DNA from: Borrelia turicatae 91E135
GTDB taxonomy: Bacteria > Spirochaetota > Spirochaetia > Borreliales > Borreliaceae
NCBI RefSeq assembly: GCF_000012085.2
Contig: NC_008710.1
Location: 62,001-126,000 of the forward strand
Length of the DNA stretch: 64,000 nt
Direction: 5' to 3'
Position numbers and translations under genes: made by a program. The number at the start of each line of letters is the position of its first letter. The first letter of the stretch is position 1. Below, piece by piece: positions 28,744 to 39,173 of this stretch. The notes beneath the pieces were generated by a model, which was not told the DNA's origin, searched no databases, and saw nothing but the letters and a program-made list of their open reading frames with translations.

Positions 28744-30474
28744 TCAAAAATCCAACTTCTTAGAACGTACTAAATCCTTTAAAGTATTTTCTAATTTATT
28801 AAACTTTTCTTCCTTAAAGGGATTAAGATTCATATCCAAAATATTTTGCCTTAGTTCATTTACAAAACTTCTTGCTTCCAATTTATTCTCAAATTTAAAA
28901 TCCGATTGTAAAATATCGTAAAGTATATCAAACATATAATTTTGACGCTCAGGACTTACAGCAGTATCAACACTATCGAACGAATTTTGTTGCAAATAAC
29001 ATGCATCTAAAAGCTCAGATTTCAAATAAACTAAAAAGTCACCAATACTTATACCTTCCTCACCAACAACTTTCATCATCTGATTTATCTCATTCCCTTT
29101 TGCCAAAAAAGACCTCGCATATCCTGTCTTTTCAGATTCAACAACCCCTCTATACTTACTCCACGACTCAAGAGGATTAATGGCTGGAAATTTTCTAGCA
29201 TCTGATCTCTCTCTTGTAAGACCATGAAAAGCTCCTACAACCTTTAAAGTTGCCTGAGTTACTGGTTCTTCAAAATTACCTCCTGCAGGACTTACAGAAC
29301 CACCCACAGTTACAGAACCAACATTACCATCATTTAAAACAACAATACCTGCCCTTTCATAAAACGATGCAATAACAGATTCAAGATAAGCAGGAAATGC
29401 CTCTTCCCCTGGTATTTCCTCAAGACGCCCTGACATCTCTCTCATAGCCTGAGCCCATCTTGAAGTTGAATCTGCCAGTAAAAGTATATCAAGACCCATT
29501 TGCCTATAATATTCACCAATAGTAATAGCTGTATACACTGATGCTTCACGAGCAGCAACTGGCATAGAAGAGGTATTACAAATAATACATGTTCTATCCA
29601 TTAATGATTTACCTGTTCTTGGATCTATAAGCTCAGGAAATTCTTTAAGGGTTTCTACTACTTCACCTGCCCGCTCACCACAAGCAGCAATAATTACAAC
29701 ATCAACATCAGCATTACGACTTGTAACTTGTTGAAGGACTGTTTTTCCAGCACCAAAAGGCCCAGGAATACAAAATGTACCACCCTTTGCAACCGGGAAG
29801 AATGTATCTATTATTCTTGTTTGAGTTACCATAGGCTCACTAGGAATAAGTCTATCTTTATAACTGGTAATTGGAACTTTAACAGGCCAATGAAATGACA
29901 TAGTGATGACATGCCTACCCCCAGCATCATTTTCAATAACAGCAATTTTATCATCTACAGTATAATTGCCATCACTAACGATCTCCACAATTTTGTAAGA
30001 ATCTTTTCTATAAAATGGAACCATAATTTTATGCTTAATTGTACCTTCAACAACGAATCCAAGATAATCTCCTGCAACAACAATATCCCCAACCTTTGCA
30101 GTTGCATTAAAACTCCATTTCTTACTCCTATCAAGTGCACTTAAGTACAAGCCTCTCTCCAAAAAAAAACCACATTGAGCAGCAAGTTCTGACAATGGAT
30201 TTTGAAGACCATCATACACCTGACTTAAAAGACCAGGACCAAGTTCAACAGTTAAAAGCTTATCCGTAAACTCAATATCATCTCCAACGGCAATTCCCTT
30301 AGTCATTTCAAACACTTGAGCATCAACTTCCCCATCTCTAATACGAATTATCTCAGCTTTTAAACTGCGTCCACCGGTTTTAATAAAAACAATCTCATTC
30401 ATGGAAACTGTACCAACTATCTCAATAGTAACCAAATTTCCAATAACCCCCACTACTTTTCCTCTAGCTTCCAT
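28744..30474 (-). CDS. atpA: V-type ATPase catalytic subunit A
   Basis: 576 residues. Walker A is GPFGAGKTVLQQ near 231, followed by ACGERAGE and the SRWAQAMREMSGRL stretch that includes the catalytic glutamate region. The family-specific non-homologous insert lies between the beta barrel and the core. It hydrolyses (or makes) ATP to drive ion movement. In fermenting spirochetes the pump probably works in the hydrolysis direction to maintain the membrane potential, which is inference. Confidence 0.95.
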   Translation of the reverse strand: MEARGKVVGVIGNLVTIEIVGTVSMNEIVFIKTGGRSLKAEIIRIRDGEVDAQVFEMTKGIAVGDDIEFTDKLLTVELGPGLLSQVYDGLQNPLSELAAQCGFFLERGLYLSALDRSKKWSFNATAKVGDIVVAGDYLGFVVEGTIKHKIMVPFYRKDSYKIVEIVSDGNYTVDDKIAVIENDAGGRHVITMSFHWPVKVPITSYKDRLIPSEPMVTQTRIIDTFFPVAKGGTFCIPGPFGAGKTVLQQVTSRNADVDVVIIAACGERAGEVVETLKEFPELIDPRTGKSLMDRTCIICNTSSMPVAAREASVYTAITIGEYYRQMGLDILLLADSTSRWAQAMREMSGRLEEIPGEEAFPAYLESVIASFYERAGIVVLNDGNVGSVTVGGSVSPAGGNFEEPVTQATLKVVGAFHGLTRERSDARKFPAINPLESWSKYRGVVESEKTGYARSFLAKGNEINQMMKVVGEEGISIGDFLVYLKSELLDACYLQQNSFDSVDTAVSPERQNYMFDILYDILQSDFKFENKLEARSFVNELRQNILDMNLNPFKEEKFNKLENTLKDLVRSKKLDF

Positions 30475-30485
30475 TCAAATTCCCT

Positions 30486-31031
30486 TTAAAAATTTTTACT
30501 CATTTGCATACTTAATTTTTGACAAATATCATCAAAATTCTTCTCGCCTATCTCTTCTATAAAGAGACTTCTTCTTGAAACTAACATTAACTTTAACAAA
30601 TAAATTACCAATTTTTCAAAGTTAAAATCATTTCCCACTTCAAGTTCTGTTAAAAACTGCCACTTTAACATATCAAGTCCCAATTCTACCTCAAAAGGAT
30701 TTTCCTTAAGACAAAGAGGTTTTAAAATTCCTAAATAATAACTAGAAAAATAAGAAGATTCTAAATACACATCCCTTGAAAATCCTAACTTCTCAGCTCT
30801 AATAGTTGCCAAAGTATATCTCATCATTTCTTCAAATTCAAGAAATTGATCAATTACCTTCAAATTCCCCCTAGCAAATCTAGATTCTGACAAATCCTTT
30901 AGACAAAGAAAATCTTCCCTGCTTAAAGCAATCTCAATGTTATCAAAAAAACCTGATATACTCCCCCCTTTACCAATTTTTAAATCAAGATAAGGTAATG
31001 ATGACATAACATAGTAATATGGACTTAACAT
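30486..31031 (-). CDS. DUF2764-like protein in the V-ATPase operon
   Basis: 181 residues. The N terminus [13 protein letters not shown] matches the start of DUF2764 proteins, which occur inside bacterial V-ATPase operons. The rest is helical. No subunit C, F or G gene is visible in this operon. DUF2764 occupies the place of the subunit C (central-stalk adaptor) gene, so it may replace it; this is inference from position. Spacers to atpE and atpA are 10 and 11 bases. Confidence 0.7.
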   Translation of the reverse strand: MLSPYYYVMSSLPYLDLKIGKGGSISGFFDNIEIALSREDFLCLKDLSESRFARGNLKVIDQFLEFEEMMRYTLATIRAEKLGFSRDVYLESSYFSSYYLGILKPLCLKENPFEVELGLDMLKWQFLTELEVGNDFNFEKLVIYLLKLMLVSRRSLFIEEIGEKNFDDICQKLSMQMSKNF

Positions 31032-31041
31032 ACTACATCTC

Positions 31042-31638
31042 CTAAATCAACTTTATAACTTCTTTAAACCTTGGATTTAAATATTCAAAAAGAATATCAG
31101 CAACGGTTTCTGATGTAAAATCATAATACAAATTTCCATCTCTTTGTTGAATTGTAAAACCTTTACTTATGCCTTTAAAAGGTTTAATCTCAATTGCATC
31201 ATCAAGCCTATTTCCTATCTTTGCTCTTAAAACAGATAATAAATTAGAAAAATCAGATTCATTAAGCATTATATCTATCTTATCGTTCTTACTCCAAATA
31301 TCTACAACCTTAATAATAAGGTCCCTCAAAAAATTATCATCATAAACTCTAGAGACAGAATCCTTCAAAGCAGTCTTAAAAAGAGATTTAATATTTTTTT
31401 CAGTACCAATAATCAAATCCCTGACTGCTTGGCGAGATGCCTCAAGAGAATATCTTTTATACTCATTAGCTTCCGCTTCAGCTTGCATTTTTAAGTCCTT
31501 AGCATCACTCTCAGCTTTTAAAACAATAGCCTCAGCATCCCTCTTTGCATTAAGAATAATCTCGTTTGCTAATTTTTCAGCTTCCTCAAGTCCATCTTTT
31601 TTAATTTTATTTATCAGATCTTTAACTTCAAACTGCAC
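31042..31638 (-). CDS. atpE: V-type ATPase peripheral-stalk subunit E
   Basis: 198 residues, GTG start with an AAGGAG site. The N-terminal 100 residues are a charged helix rich in A, E and K ([20 protein letters not shown]), the stalk. The C-terminal globular part binds the B subunit. First gene of the operon atpE-DUF2764-atpA-atpB-atpD-atpI-atpK. Confidence 0.85.
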   Translation of the reverse strand: MQFEVKDLINKIKKDGLEEAEKLANEIILNAKRDAEAIVLKAESDAKDLKMQAEAEANEYKRYSLEASRQAVRDLIIGTEKNIKSLFKTALKDSVSRVYDDNFLRDLIIKVVDIWSKNDKIDIMLNESDFSNLLSVLRAKIGNRLDDAIEIKPFKGISKGFTIQQRDGNLYYDFTSETVADILFEYLNPRFKEVIKLI

Positions 31639-31702
31639 TAAAACTCCTTAATATACAAAAAAAATAACTCAAAATACTTAATAAACAAATCTTTCAATAA
31701 AA

Positions 31703-31731
31703 AGTATAACAATAAATTTTCAATTATTAAA
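31703..31731 (-). promoter_or_regulatory. Candidate promoter of the V-ATPase operon
   Basis: On the minus strand TGTTATACT (31703-31711) is an extended -10 element. A weak TTTAAT -35 (31726-31731) is 17 bases upstream. It lies 65 bases before the atpE GTG in the 110-base gap that separates the operon from the upstream gene. Confidence 0.5.
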
Positions 31732-31748
31732 AGCCAAATTATTGAGAA

Positions 31749-32144
31749 TTATACACCACTAAAAAAATCTCCTATAATTTTATAAACATTAATATCATGA
31801 ACTATAAAAAGTTTTTTTCCTGGAAATCTTTCTTTAAGCTTTTCACCAAAAACCTTAATACCCCTTTCTATAACCCTGTTACTAAATTCTATATCAACCA
31901 TATCAAGAGTTATTATTTCAATAATGACTAAATACCCTCTTCCAAATTTAGAACCATATCCAAGGGTAAAAGAAGTAGTAACACGAAAAAGCCCATCCAA
32001 AAGTCCATTAGCTGCCTTCCCTCTAGAGAGCCTACTTGGATGCACTTTATAAGAATTACCAAATTCATCTTCAAGAACACAATCAACATCAAGACAAATC
32101 TTAAACAATGCATTCTCAAATTCCTCAAACCTTGATATACCCAT
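31749..32144 (-). CDS. Conserved small protein of unknown function
   Basis: 131 residues, soluble, mixed alpha/beta, with one glycine-rich stretch (TLGYGSKFGRGYLVIIEI). No family recognised. It abuts the mutS2 stop without a gap, so it is read from the mutS2-rsgA-murI transcript. It ends before the atp promoter. Confidence 0.6.
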   Translation of the reverse strand: MGISRFEEFENALFKICLDVDCVLEDEFGNSYKVHPSRLSRGKAANGLLDGLFRVTTSFTLGYGSKFGRGYLVIIEIITLDMVDIEFSNRVIERGIKVFGEKLKERFPGKKLFIVHDINVYKIIGDFFSGV

Positions 32145-34481
32145 TTAAAATTCTACTATTGTTTTTCCAACTCCTCCATCACTTGGATGAGCAAAATAAT
32201 ATTTTTTAACAAATTTTACATCTCTTAAGAATGCATGTACTCCTTCCATAAGAAGACCTTCTCCTTTGCCATGAATAATCTCAAATTTACAAACATTTCT
32301 CAGTAACATATTATCTATTTTCCTGTTTAAAAAGTCTATAGCCTCAACCACTCTCATCCCCCTAATATCAACAGTTAGACTCAATTCATCATCTTGATTC
32401 TCAAAAGAAAAACTAAAATTTTTATCACGATCATTTTTGGACTTCTTATCATCCAATATTTTCTCTAAATTAGAAGATGAAACCGTAATCTTAAAAACAC
32501 CAGTATTTACAATAAACCCTTTTTTAGTAACACCTATTATTTCTCCTGAAGCATTTGACCCAGCAACTCTAACCTTATCACCCACTCTAAATTCAATCTT
32601 AGTGGCAATCTCTTGATTAAGCAATCTAATTTTAGTAGTTTTGGTAATTATATTATCCGTAATATTAGATATAAATTCCTTATTTTTAGTAGTACAAACA
32701 CTGCCCTCTTTTATCTCTCTAACTAAATTTTCTAAAATTTTCCTTGAATTTTTTAAAAATTCTTTCTGCTCATTTATCAATCTCTCTTCCAAATCTTTTT
32801 CTTTCAAAATAATATTATTCCGAATATTATTAATCTCGATTTCCTTAAGTTCAATAAGCTTAAGCTTATCTTTTAATTCCTCTTCAAGTAAATGAATTTC
32901 CTGCTCCTTTTTTGTAAGTCTTTCCAATATTTCATTAACTCCCGTCTTATTAGATGAATGAATCTCTTTCGCTCTAAGTACTATATTAGCATCAATAGAA
33001 GACTTACTTGCAACACTAAAAGCAAAGCTTTCACCTGGAACAGAAAACATTAAATTATAATTAGGTTCCATTTTGTCTAAATCCATCTGCATAGAAGCAT
33101 TAACAACAAATTCATGGGTGTATGCAAAATATTTAAGAGCATTGTAATGAGTTGAAATAATAACACAAGAATTAATATTAATTAAATGCTCAAGAACAGC
33201 TACAGCTAATGCTTGTCCTTGTTCAATATCAGTACCTGAACAAAATTCATCAAATATTAACAGGCTATCTCTTGTTGCATACTTTAAAATATAAGCAATA
33301 TTATTCATATGACTTGAAAAAGTTGAGAGTGAATTTGCAATTGATTGATCATCTCCAATATCAACTAAAATATTATCAAAAATCTTAAAAGTACTAGACT
33401 CATCAACTGGAACAGGAATTCCAAATTGGAACATAGCGCTCAAAAGAGCAACGGTTTTCAAAGTTGCCGTTTTACCACCAGCATTAGGACCTGTAATAAC
33501 TACAACTTTATTGTTTAAAGGACAAAAATTTATAGATTTTGCATGCTGTATTAAAGGATGACGAGCATTGATAATATTAATATTACTATCAAATCTAGGA
33601 AATACTCCTTGATTTCTTATTCCATAAATTGCTCTGGCCTTTAGAGAATCATAATATAAAAATTTATTATAAAGAGATTTTAAAAGAACAATATGTCTGC
33701 GAATCTCATCTGAGAGTTCTTGCAGAATTTTTAAAACTATACGCGTTTTTTCAAAACCTAAAAACCCTAATCTGTTATTCTCACTCACTATATCATTTGG
33801 TTCAATATAAAATGTTTCACCAGATGATGAAATAGATATAATATTACCCTTGATTTTATTTTTAAAACTAGATTTAAGTGCAATAGTATATTTGCCTGAT
33901 TTATAATAAATAAGCGTAGAGGTTAAATATTGCGAATTTAAGCTTATTATCTGCTTGAGCTGTTTTTCAATTTTTTTATCTAAATTTCTAATTTCAAAAT
34001 CAATCTCATCATAATTTTTGACAACACCTCGTTTGATTTTAAGTTCATCAAGATCAATATACTTACATAAAGTCTCTAATAAATGCTTTAAACTTGGATC
34101 TACAAATAATAATTCTTTTAAAATTTCAACTTCATCTTGAATCTTAAATTCATTTCTATCTAAAAAAAGCATTATTCTTAAAACTTCTCTTAGAAAAAAA
34201 ATAATATTCTTAATCTCCTCAATAGAAATTCTTGATTTTTCTTTAAGAAGTAAAATAATAGAATCACTTATACTCTCAAGACAAGAATTTGGATATTCGT
34301 CATAAACTTCAATAAGATTTTTGATCAATTTAACAAAACAACATACTCGATTAATTTCTTCCTCGGTTTTCAATATTTGTTGCTCACCTAAAAGGTTAAG
34401 CGTATCTGAAATAGCTACGTAAGAAGCAACTGAAGATAATATTTGATAAAAATCAATTTTTTCCAAATATTTCTCTTGCAT
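32145..34481 (-). CDS. mutS2: MutS2 ATPase / ribosome-rescue nuclease
   Basis: 778 residues from ATG 34481, the start that gives the typical [13 protein letters not shown] opening; ATG 34505 is possible but lies deeper inside rsgA. The MutS core and lever lie at about 1-300, the ABC ATPase has Walker [13 protein letters not shown] near 330 and [12 protein letters not shown], then a long coiled coil, a KOW-like segment and the C-terminal Smr domain ([15 protein letters not shown], then [10 protein letters not shown]). The family splits collided ribosomes or suppresses recombination, not mismatch repair. It overlaps rsgA. Confidence 0.9.
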   Translation of the reverse strand: MQEKYLEKIDFYQILSSVASYVAISDTLNLLGEQQILKTEEEINRVCCFVKLIKNLIEVYDEYPNSCLESISDSIILLLKEKSRISIEEIKNIIFFLREVLRIMLFLDRNEFKIQDEVEILKELLFVDPSLKHLLETLCKYIDLDELKIKRGVVKNYDEIDFEIRNLDKKIEKQLKQIISLNSQYLTSTLIYYKSGKYTIALKSSFKNKIKGNIISISSSGETFYIEPNDIVSENNRLGFLGFEKTRIVLKILQELSDEIRRHIVLLKSLYNKFLYYDSLKARAIYGIRNQGVFPRFDSNINIINARHPLIQHAKSINFCPLNNKVVVITGPNAGGKTATLKTVALLSAMFQFGIPVPVDESSTFKIFDNILVDIGDDQSIANSLSTFSSHMNNIAYILKYATRDSLLIFDEFCSGTDIEQGQALAVAVLEHLININSCVIISTHYNALKYFAYTHEFVVNASMQMDLDKMEPNYNLMFSVPGESFAFSVASKSSIDANIVLRAKEIHSSNKTGVNEILERLTKKEQEIHLLEEELKDKLKLIELKEIEINNIRNNIILKEKDLEERLINEQKEFLKNSRKILENLVREIKEGSVCTTKNKEFISNITDNIITKTTKIRLLNQEIATKIEFRVGDKVRVAGSNASGEIIGVTKKGFIVNTGVFKITVSSSNLEKILDDKKSKNDRDKNFSFSFENQDDELSLTVDIRGMRVVEAIDFLNRKIDNMLLRNVCKFEIIHGKGEGLLMEGVHAFLRDVKFVKKYYFAHPSDGGVGKTIVEF

Positions 34482-35394
34482 AACTCTTATATCTCTTAAG
34501 CTCATTTATAATCTTTAGATAACTATTGTATCTAACTTCTGAAATTCTAAATCCAATTTGATTCATTATAAAACAATTTGGCTCATTTGCATGCAAACAA
34601 GAATTAAATCTACAAAAATCATTTAAATCTTTAAATTCTCTAAAATAATATCTAAGCTTAAGAGGTTCTAAGCTTTCAATGCCAAATTCCTTTATTCCAG
34701 GAGTATCAATTACCACTCCATTATCAGAATGAAAAGCCATAGCATAAACTGTAGTATGTCTACCTCGTGAATATTTATAAGATATTTCATTTATAGCCTG
34801 CGCTGCATTTAAATCCACCTCATTTATAAGTGAAGATTTTCCAACACCAGACTGCCCGACAAAAGAAGCTCTTGAATTCTTAATAATTTCCTTTATTTCT
34901 TCAATTCCCTGCAAAGTGATAGCAGAGGTTTTAATAACCCTATAACCTAAATTTTCATAAATTTTAATTAGAGTATCAACTTTAGTGCTTATGCCCTCAT
35001 CAATCTTATTTATCAAAATAATAGGAGTAATCCCTTGTTCCTCAGCAACTACTAATGCCCTATCAATAAATGAATTTTTAATCTCAGGAAGATTAGCAGA
35101 ACTAACAATTAAAACATTATCTATATTTGAAACAATAACTTGCCTAAGAGCAGCCTTTTTATTATAACGCCAAAGAACACTTTTTCGTTTAAGTCTTTCT
35201 TTAATATATACCTTGCCCTCATCATAAATATCTCCACAAACAAAATCGCCAGGAACCAAAGGACTATATTCTTTATCCTGGGTATTTAAAACTTTCCCCT
35301 TAATAACTCCTTCATAAATTTCATTGGTATTAACATTAACAATAGAATAAATATTATTCACACCCCAGAGAATCTCAAATCTAAGGTCATTCAA
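34453..35394 (-). CDS. rsgA: Ribosome small-subunit biogenesis GTPase RsgA
   Basis: 313 residues. An N-terminal OB-fold is followed by a circularly permuted GTPase: G4 INKID near 122 comes before G1 [12 protein letters not shown] near 178 and G3 [10 protein letters not shown]-terminal zinc finger ([14 protein letters not shown]) closes the protein. It acts late in 30S assembly. The gene overlaps both neighbours, murI upstream by four bases and mutS2 downstream. Confidence 0.93.
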   Translation of the reverse strand: MNDLRFEILWGVNNIYSIVNVNTNEIYEGVIKGKVLNTQDKEYSPLVPGDFVCGDIYDEGKVYIKERLKRKSVLWRYNKKAALRQVIVSNIDNVLIVSSANLPEIKNSFIDRALVVAEEQGITPIILINKIDEGISTKVDTLIKIYENLGYRVIKTSAITLQGIEEIKEIIKNSRASFVGQSGVGKSSLINEVDLNAAQAINEISYKYSRGRHTTVYAMAFHSDNGVVIDTPGIKEFGIESLEPLKLRYYFREFKDLNDFCRFNSCLHANEPNCFIMNQIGFRISEVRYNSYLKIINELKRYKSYAREIFGKN

Positions 35395-36155
35395 TTGATT
35401 ATTCCTTTAAAATGCAAACCATATTTTTTACAAAAATTCTTATAGAAATACAAATTTTCATCTTGTGTTAAATAAAAATAACGTGTAAAACAATCATCAC
35501 GACTCTCAATGCTCTTTAATTCTTTAATAAGCTCATTAGTCACAAGTTCACGATTCTCATAAACAGGAATTCCTAAAAAATTTTCAATCATATCTTTAAT
35601 GTGCAAATAATGTGTACATCCTAAAAAAACCATATCCCGCCTACTAGCTTTAACCTCTAATTTTAAGAAATTTAAATATTTAAGTGCATCTTCCTTAAAT
35701 CTATCTCCATATTCTACAAAATTCACAAGCTCACTTGCGGGTTTTAAAATTAAATCCCAATGACAATCTTTTTCTCTTTGAATAAATTTACTATTAATGG
35801 TAGCATGTGTCGCAACTAAAATAACCCTTTTATATGCAAGCTCTTCTACTAAACAAACTGAAGGCAAAGTATATATTACAGGAAAACTAAAATTTAATTT
35901 GTCATATACACTAATAGAAGCTGTATTACAAGCAATAACAATTGCAGCAACATTATACATTTGTTCCAATTTCAAAATTAGTTCTAAAATCTCTTTTAAA
36001 AGAAAGTCTGAACTCTTCTCACCATAAGGAAAGTTTTTGTTATCTGCAACATAGACATAATTTCTCTTAACAAACCTTTTGCTTATATACTCAAAATAAG
36101 AAAGTCCACCAACACCCGAATCAAAAATAACTATAACATTCTTTAAATTGCTCAT
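35391..36155 (-). CDS. murI: Glutamate racemase
   Basis: 254 residues. Makes D-glutamate for peptidoglycan. The first catalytic cysteine lies in ACNTAS near 77 and the second in GCTHY near 180. The N-terminal FDSGVGGLS is the family signature. It is the first gene of a leftward unit murI-rsgA-mutS2-small protein, divergent from asnS. Confidence 0.93.
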   Translation of the reverse strand: MSNLKNVIVIFDSGVGGLSYFEYISKRFVKRNYVYVADNKNFPYGEKSSDFLLKEILELILKLEQMYNVAAIVIACNTASISVYDKLNFSFPVIYTLPSVCLVEELAYKRVILVATHATINSKFIQREKDCHWDLILKPASELVNFVEYGDRFKEDALKYLNFLKLEVKASRRDMVFLGCTHYLHIKDMIENFLGIPVYENRELVTNELIKELKSIESRDDCFTRYFYLTQDENLYFYKNFCKKYGLHFKGIIN

Positions 36156-36235
36156 AAGTCTTACTTAAATCTAAGTATAAAAATTAATTTATTCTCTTTC
36201 AATGACAATTGATAATATTTACAACCTAACAAACT

Positions 36236-36264
36236 TTCAAACTTATCATAGTTTAAATTATAAT
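36236..36264 (+). promoter_or_regulatory. asnS promoter
   Basis: TTCAAA (36236-36241) and a perfect TATAAT (36259-36264) are spaced by exactly 17 bases, 34 bases upstream of the asnS ATG. The ribosome site is AGAAGGGG. Confidence 0.6.
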
Positions 36265-36297
36265 TATTATTAATACCAAATTATAGAAGGGGCAAAT

Positions 36298-37683
36298 ATG
36301 CATAAGAGCATCAAAGAAATTTTAAATAATCCTATACTAGATAGTATAATCACAGTGAAAGGATGGATTCGTACAAAACGCAGTAATGGTAAAATCTCAT
36401 TTGTAGAAATTAATGACGGCTCAAATATTAAAGGAATTCAAGCGATCATTAATGAAGAAGATCATCAATTTGAAAAAAAAGAATTAAAAAAGCTCACAAC
36501 AGGTGCCAGTATATCATTAACCGGAATTTTAATCTTAAGCCCAGCAAAAGGACAAACCTATGAAATCAAAACAACAAATTTTAATATAATTGGAGAAGCG
36601 GATCAAGAAACATATCTTTTACAAAAGAAAAGGCACACCTTTGAATTTTTAAGAGAAATCCCTCATTTAAGAATTCGTACTAACACATTTGGGGCTGTGG
36701 CCAGAATTAGAAATCAAATTTCTTATAAAATTCATGAATATTTTCAAAAAAATGGATTTTTATACATACATACCCCAATTATTACATCAAATGACGGCGA
36801 GGGGGCCGGTGAAATATTTCGTGTATCTACCTTAGATTTTAATAACATCACAAACGGAAAAGAAGTTGACTTTAAAGATGATTTCTTTGGCAAACAAGCA
36901 TTCCTTACAGTAACTGGACAACTGCACGGCGAAGCTTATGCAATGGCTTTATCAAAAATATATACATTTGGACCGACATTTAGAGCAGAAAACTCTAACA
37001 CAACACGCCATGCCTCAGAATTTTGGATGATTGAACCTGAAATGGCATTCTTTACACTTGAAGACAATATCAATTTAGCAGAAAATTTTCTTAAGTACAT
37101 TTTAAAAGAGACTTTAAATAATTGTAATCAAGATATAGAATTTTTTGATAATTTCATTGAAAAAGGCTTAATCAAAAAAATTGAAGATGTAATAAACTCT
37201 AACTTTGAAGTTATTACATATACCCAAGCAATTAAACAACTTGAAAATGCAACAAAAACATTTGAAATAAAACCTTACTGGGGAATGGATTTACAAACAG
37301 AACATGAAAGGTATTTAACAGAAGAAATTATCAAAAAACCTGCCATAGTTATTGATTATCCAAAAGAATTTAAAGCATTTTACATGAAGATGAATGAAGA
37401 CGGCAAAACTGTTAAAGGAATGGATATTTTAGTTCCACGCATCGGAGAAATAATTGGGGGCAGTGAAAGAGAAGATAATTTGGATAAGTTGAATAAAAGA
37501 ATAAAAGAGCTAAATTTAGAAATAGAAACTCTTAATTGGTACTTAGACTTAAGGAGATTTGGATCAACTCCTCATTCTGGATTTGGACTTGGACTTGAGA
37601 GATTAATACAATATATAACAGGAATGGCCAATATTAGAGATGTCATACCATTTCCAAGGACTCCTAAAACTCTTTATTTCTAA
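36298..37683 (+). CDS. asnS: Asparaginyl-tRNA synthetase
   Basis: 461 residues, class IIb. The N-terminal OB anticodon-binding domain covers about 1-110 (ITVKGWIRTKRS). The class II catalytic core has motif 2 (TFRAENSNTTRHASEFWMIEPE) and motif 3 (GFGLGLERLIQYITG). It charges tRNA-Asn directly. The TAA lies in the loop of a hairpin that also covers the ribosome site of the next gene. Confidence 0.95.
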   Translation: MHKSIKEILNNPILDSIITVKGWIRTKRSNGKISFVEINDGSNIKGIQAIINEEDHQFEKKELKKLTTGASISLTGILILSPAKGQTYEIKTTNFNIIGEADQETYLLQKKRHTFEFLREIPHLRIRTNTFGAVARIRNQISYKIHEYFQKNGFLYIHTPIITSNDGEGAGEIFRVSTLDFNNITNGKEVDFKDDFFGKQAFLTVTGQLHGEAYAMALSKIYTFGPTFRAENSNTTRHASEFWMIEPEMAFFTLEDNINLAENFLKYILKETLNNCNQDIEFFDNFIEKGLIKKIEDVINSNFEVITYTQAIKQLENATKTFEIKPYWGMDLQTEHERYLTEEIIKKPAIVIDYPKEFKAFYMKMNEDGKTVKGMDILVPRIGEIIGGSEREDNLDKLNKRIKELNLEIETLNWYLDLRRFGSTPHSGFGLGLERLIQYITGMANIRDVIPFPRTPKTLYF

Positions 37684-37699
37684 TAAAAAGTTTTAGGAG
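37661..37699 (+). promoter_or_regulatory. SD-sequestering hairpin between asnS and the next gene
   Basis: Positions 37661-37671 (end of asnS) pair perfectly (11 bp) with 37689-37699, which contains most of the AGGAGG ribosome site for TTG 37707. The 17-base loop carries the asnS stop codon. Ribosomes finishing asnS would melt the stem, so translation of the downstream gene should depend on asnS. Confidence 0.6.
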
Positions 37700-37706
37700 G
37701 AAACAA

Positions 37707-38285
37707 TTGAAAATAAAAATTTTATGTCAAATAACATTAACGTTATCAGCATTGATGTTATTTTCAAATGAAAAATTTGAAAATAATTTAAAAATATTTT
37801 CAAATGTAGAAAAAGAAATTACAGGTAAAAAATCAAATTATCAATACAGTAAAGAAAAGCCCAGGATTAACAAATCCAATAAAATAAACTATCCACACAA
37901 AAAAGAAGACTATCATCATAACATTATAAAAAAAAAAGATACAAATCTACAAATTGATAAAACTAATAAAAAGCAAGACGTACAAAAACCCATAAACAAT
38001 ATCGTAAAAATAAGAAAATCTAACAAAATATATTATCCTCAAGACAAAAACAACATACAAACATCCAAATCAAAGAAAAATATATGGTATAACATCAAAG
38101 TTTATTCAACTCATACGAAAGATAGATTTAAAAAAATAAAAGCACTAAATAAAATAAATACACAAATAGAAAATAATTTTGCTTTAATTGGTCCAATCTT
38201 AGAAGATTATTTAGGAGAAATAACAAAAGCATTACACGTCATAGGGTATAGTGAACTGGAATATATCAAAGTCGAGCAAAACTAA
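37707..38285 (+). CDS. Lysine-rich exported protein of unknown function
   Basis: 192 residues from TTG 37707, seven bases after AGGAGG. A signal peptide (about 1-20) is followed by a basic, low-complexity region (30-125) with a repeated motif, KSNKINYP at 56-63 and KSNKIYYP at 104-111. A short helical domain ends the protein (INTQIENNFALIGPILEDYLG). No family recognised. A periplasmic binding role through the basic repeats is possible but unproven. The stop overlaps that of the convergent gene inside a terminator loop. Confidence 0.55.
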   Translation: MKIKILCQITLTLSALMLFSNEKFENNLKIFSNVEKEITGKKSNYQYSKEKPRINKSNKINYPHKKEDYHHNIIKKKDTNLQIDKTNKKQDVQKPINNIVKIRKSNKIYYPQDKNNIQTSKSKKNIWYNIKVYSTHTKDRFKKIKALNKINTQIENNFALIGPILEDYLGEITKALHVIGYSELEYIKVEQN

Positions 38286-38297
38286 AGTTTGCTCGAC
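38271..38297. terminator. Shared terminator hairpin with both stop codons in its loop
   Basis: A perfect 10-bp stem GTCGAGCAAA/TTTGCTCGAC (38271-38280 with 38288-38297) closes a 7-base loop. The loop holds the TAA of the rightward gene (38283-38285) and the TAG of the leftward gene (38282-38284). Both arms are coding sequence. Rightward the stem is followed by AAAAATTTT and leftward by TTTGATAT, so the T-runs are modest. Confidence 0.65.
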
Positions 38298-38872
38298 AAA
38301 AATTTTAAAATATCATTCAGTTCATCATCTAAATTTAAAAAACTTAACTTATATTCATCTTCTGATAAGCCTATTAATTCATGATTACTGTAATGTATCC
38401 AAGTGTTTAACTCATCTTCACTTGAATATTTATTAACATAATAATCGGGCTTATAATCCACATATCCACGCTCCTTATAATCATAAACAGCAATTTTAAC
38501 ATTTTGACTATCTATTCCTCTCTTTAGAACTTCTTCTCGCAAATGAATAATTGTACGGCCAGTATCAAAAATATCATCAACAAATAAAACATTATCCCCT
38601 GCTCTTAAATATTTTGGATCATAAGTCCATCCATCTATCATTATTTTTTTTTGCTTATTTGAAATATCATATGATCTTGCAACAACAGCAGCATAAAGAA
38701 GAGGTTTTTCTAGCTTAATAAATTTAAAGAATTCACTAATAATATTACCAAGATAAGCCCCTCCTCTTAAAGAAACATACATAATATCAGGAATAAATCC
38801 ATTTTTATAAATTTTATAAGCAAGCTTAAGACCATTTATTCTTATCTCTTCATAAGAAACAAATTTTTTCAT
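38282..38872 (-). CDS. Purine phosphoribosyltransferase (xanthine/guanine type)
   Basis: 196 residues of the type I PRTase fold. The PRPP-binding loop is VLFVDDIFDTGRTI near 95-108. LRGGAYLG near 34 is the pyrophosphate loop. It would salvage a 6-oxopurine to its nucleotide in the cytoplasm, which matters because Borrelia cannot make purines de novo. The hood region, which sets base choice, is not diagnostic to me, so xanthine versus hypoxanthine/guanine preference is open. The ATG has GGGGTG upstream. Confidence 0.75.
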   Translation of the reverse strand: MKKFVSYEEIRINGLKLAYKIYKNGFIPDIMYVSLRGGAYLGNIISEFFKFIKLEKPLLYAAVVARSYDISNKQKKIMIDGWTYDPKYLRAGDNVLFVDDIFDTGRTIIHLREEVLKRGIDSQNVKIAVYDYKERGYVDYKPDYYVNKYSSEDELNTWIHYSNHELIGLSEDEYKLSFLNLDDELNDILKFLSSKL

Positions 38873-39110
38873 TAATATAACACCCCAAAACGCATAAAAA
38901 TTAAGATTTATCTAAAATTTGACCATTTTTATTAAAATCAATATATTTGCTACTCTTGCAAGCGATCAACATTACAAAACAATTCATATTACTCATATAT
39001 AATTAAAAACAAAACTCATTAATATAAACAATACATCTTTTCCTAAAACATTTAAACATAAATTCTTAGTTAGAATCACTTCCATTTAAAACACTAACCT
39101 CATCACATAG

Positions 39111-39153
39111 ATTTTGTCTTATTAAAATTGAGAAATTTTTAATAAGACAAAAT
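39111..39153. repeat. Perfect 17-bp inverted repeat downstream of htrA
   Basis: Positions 39111-39127 and 39137-39153 are exact reverse complements with a 9-base loop. Stem and flanks are mostly A/T, with GTC/GAC in the middle. It is too long for an ordinary terminator in this genome and has no T-run on either side. Confidence 0.55.
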
Positions 39154-39173
39154 TAACAACTCTAAGCTCTAAA

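Noticed and set aside
38873-39110. A tRNA or small protein gene in the htrA gap
   Set aside because: No cloverleaf, no plausible frame with a ribosome site.
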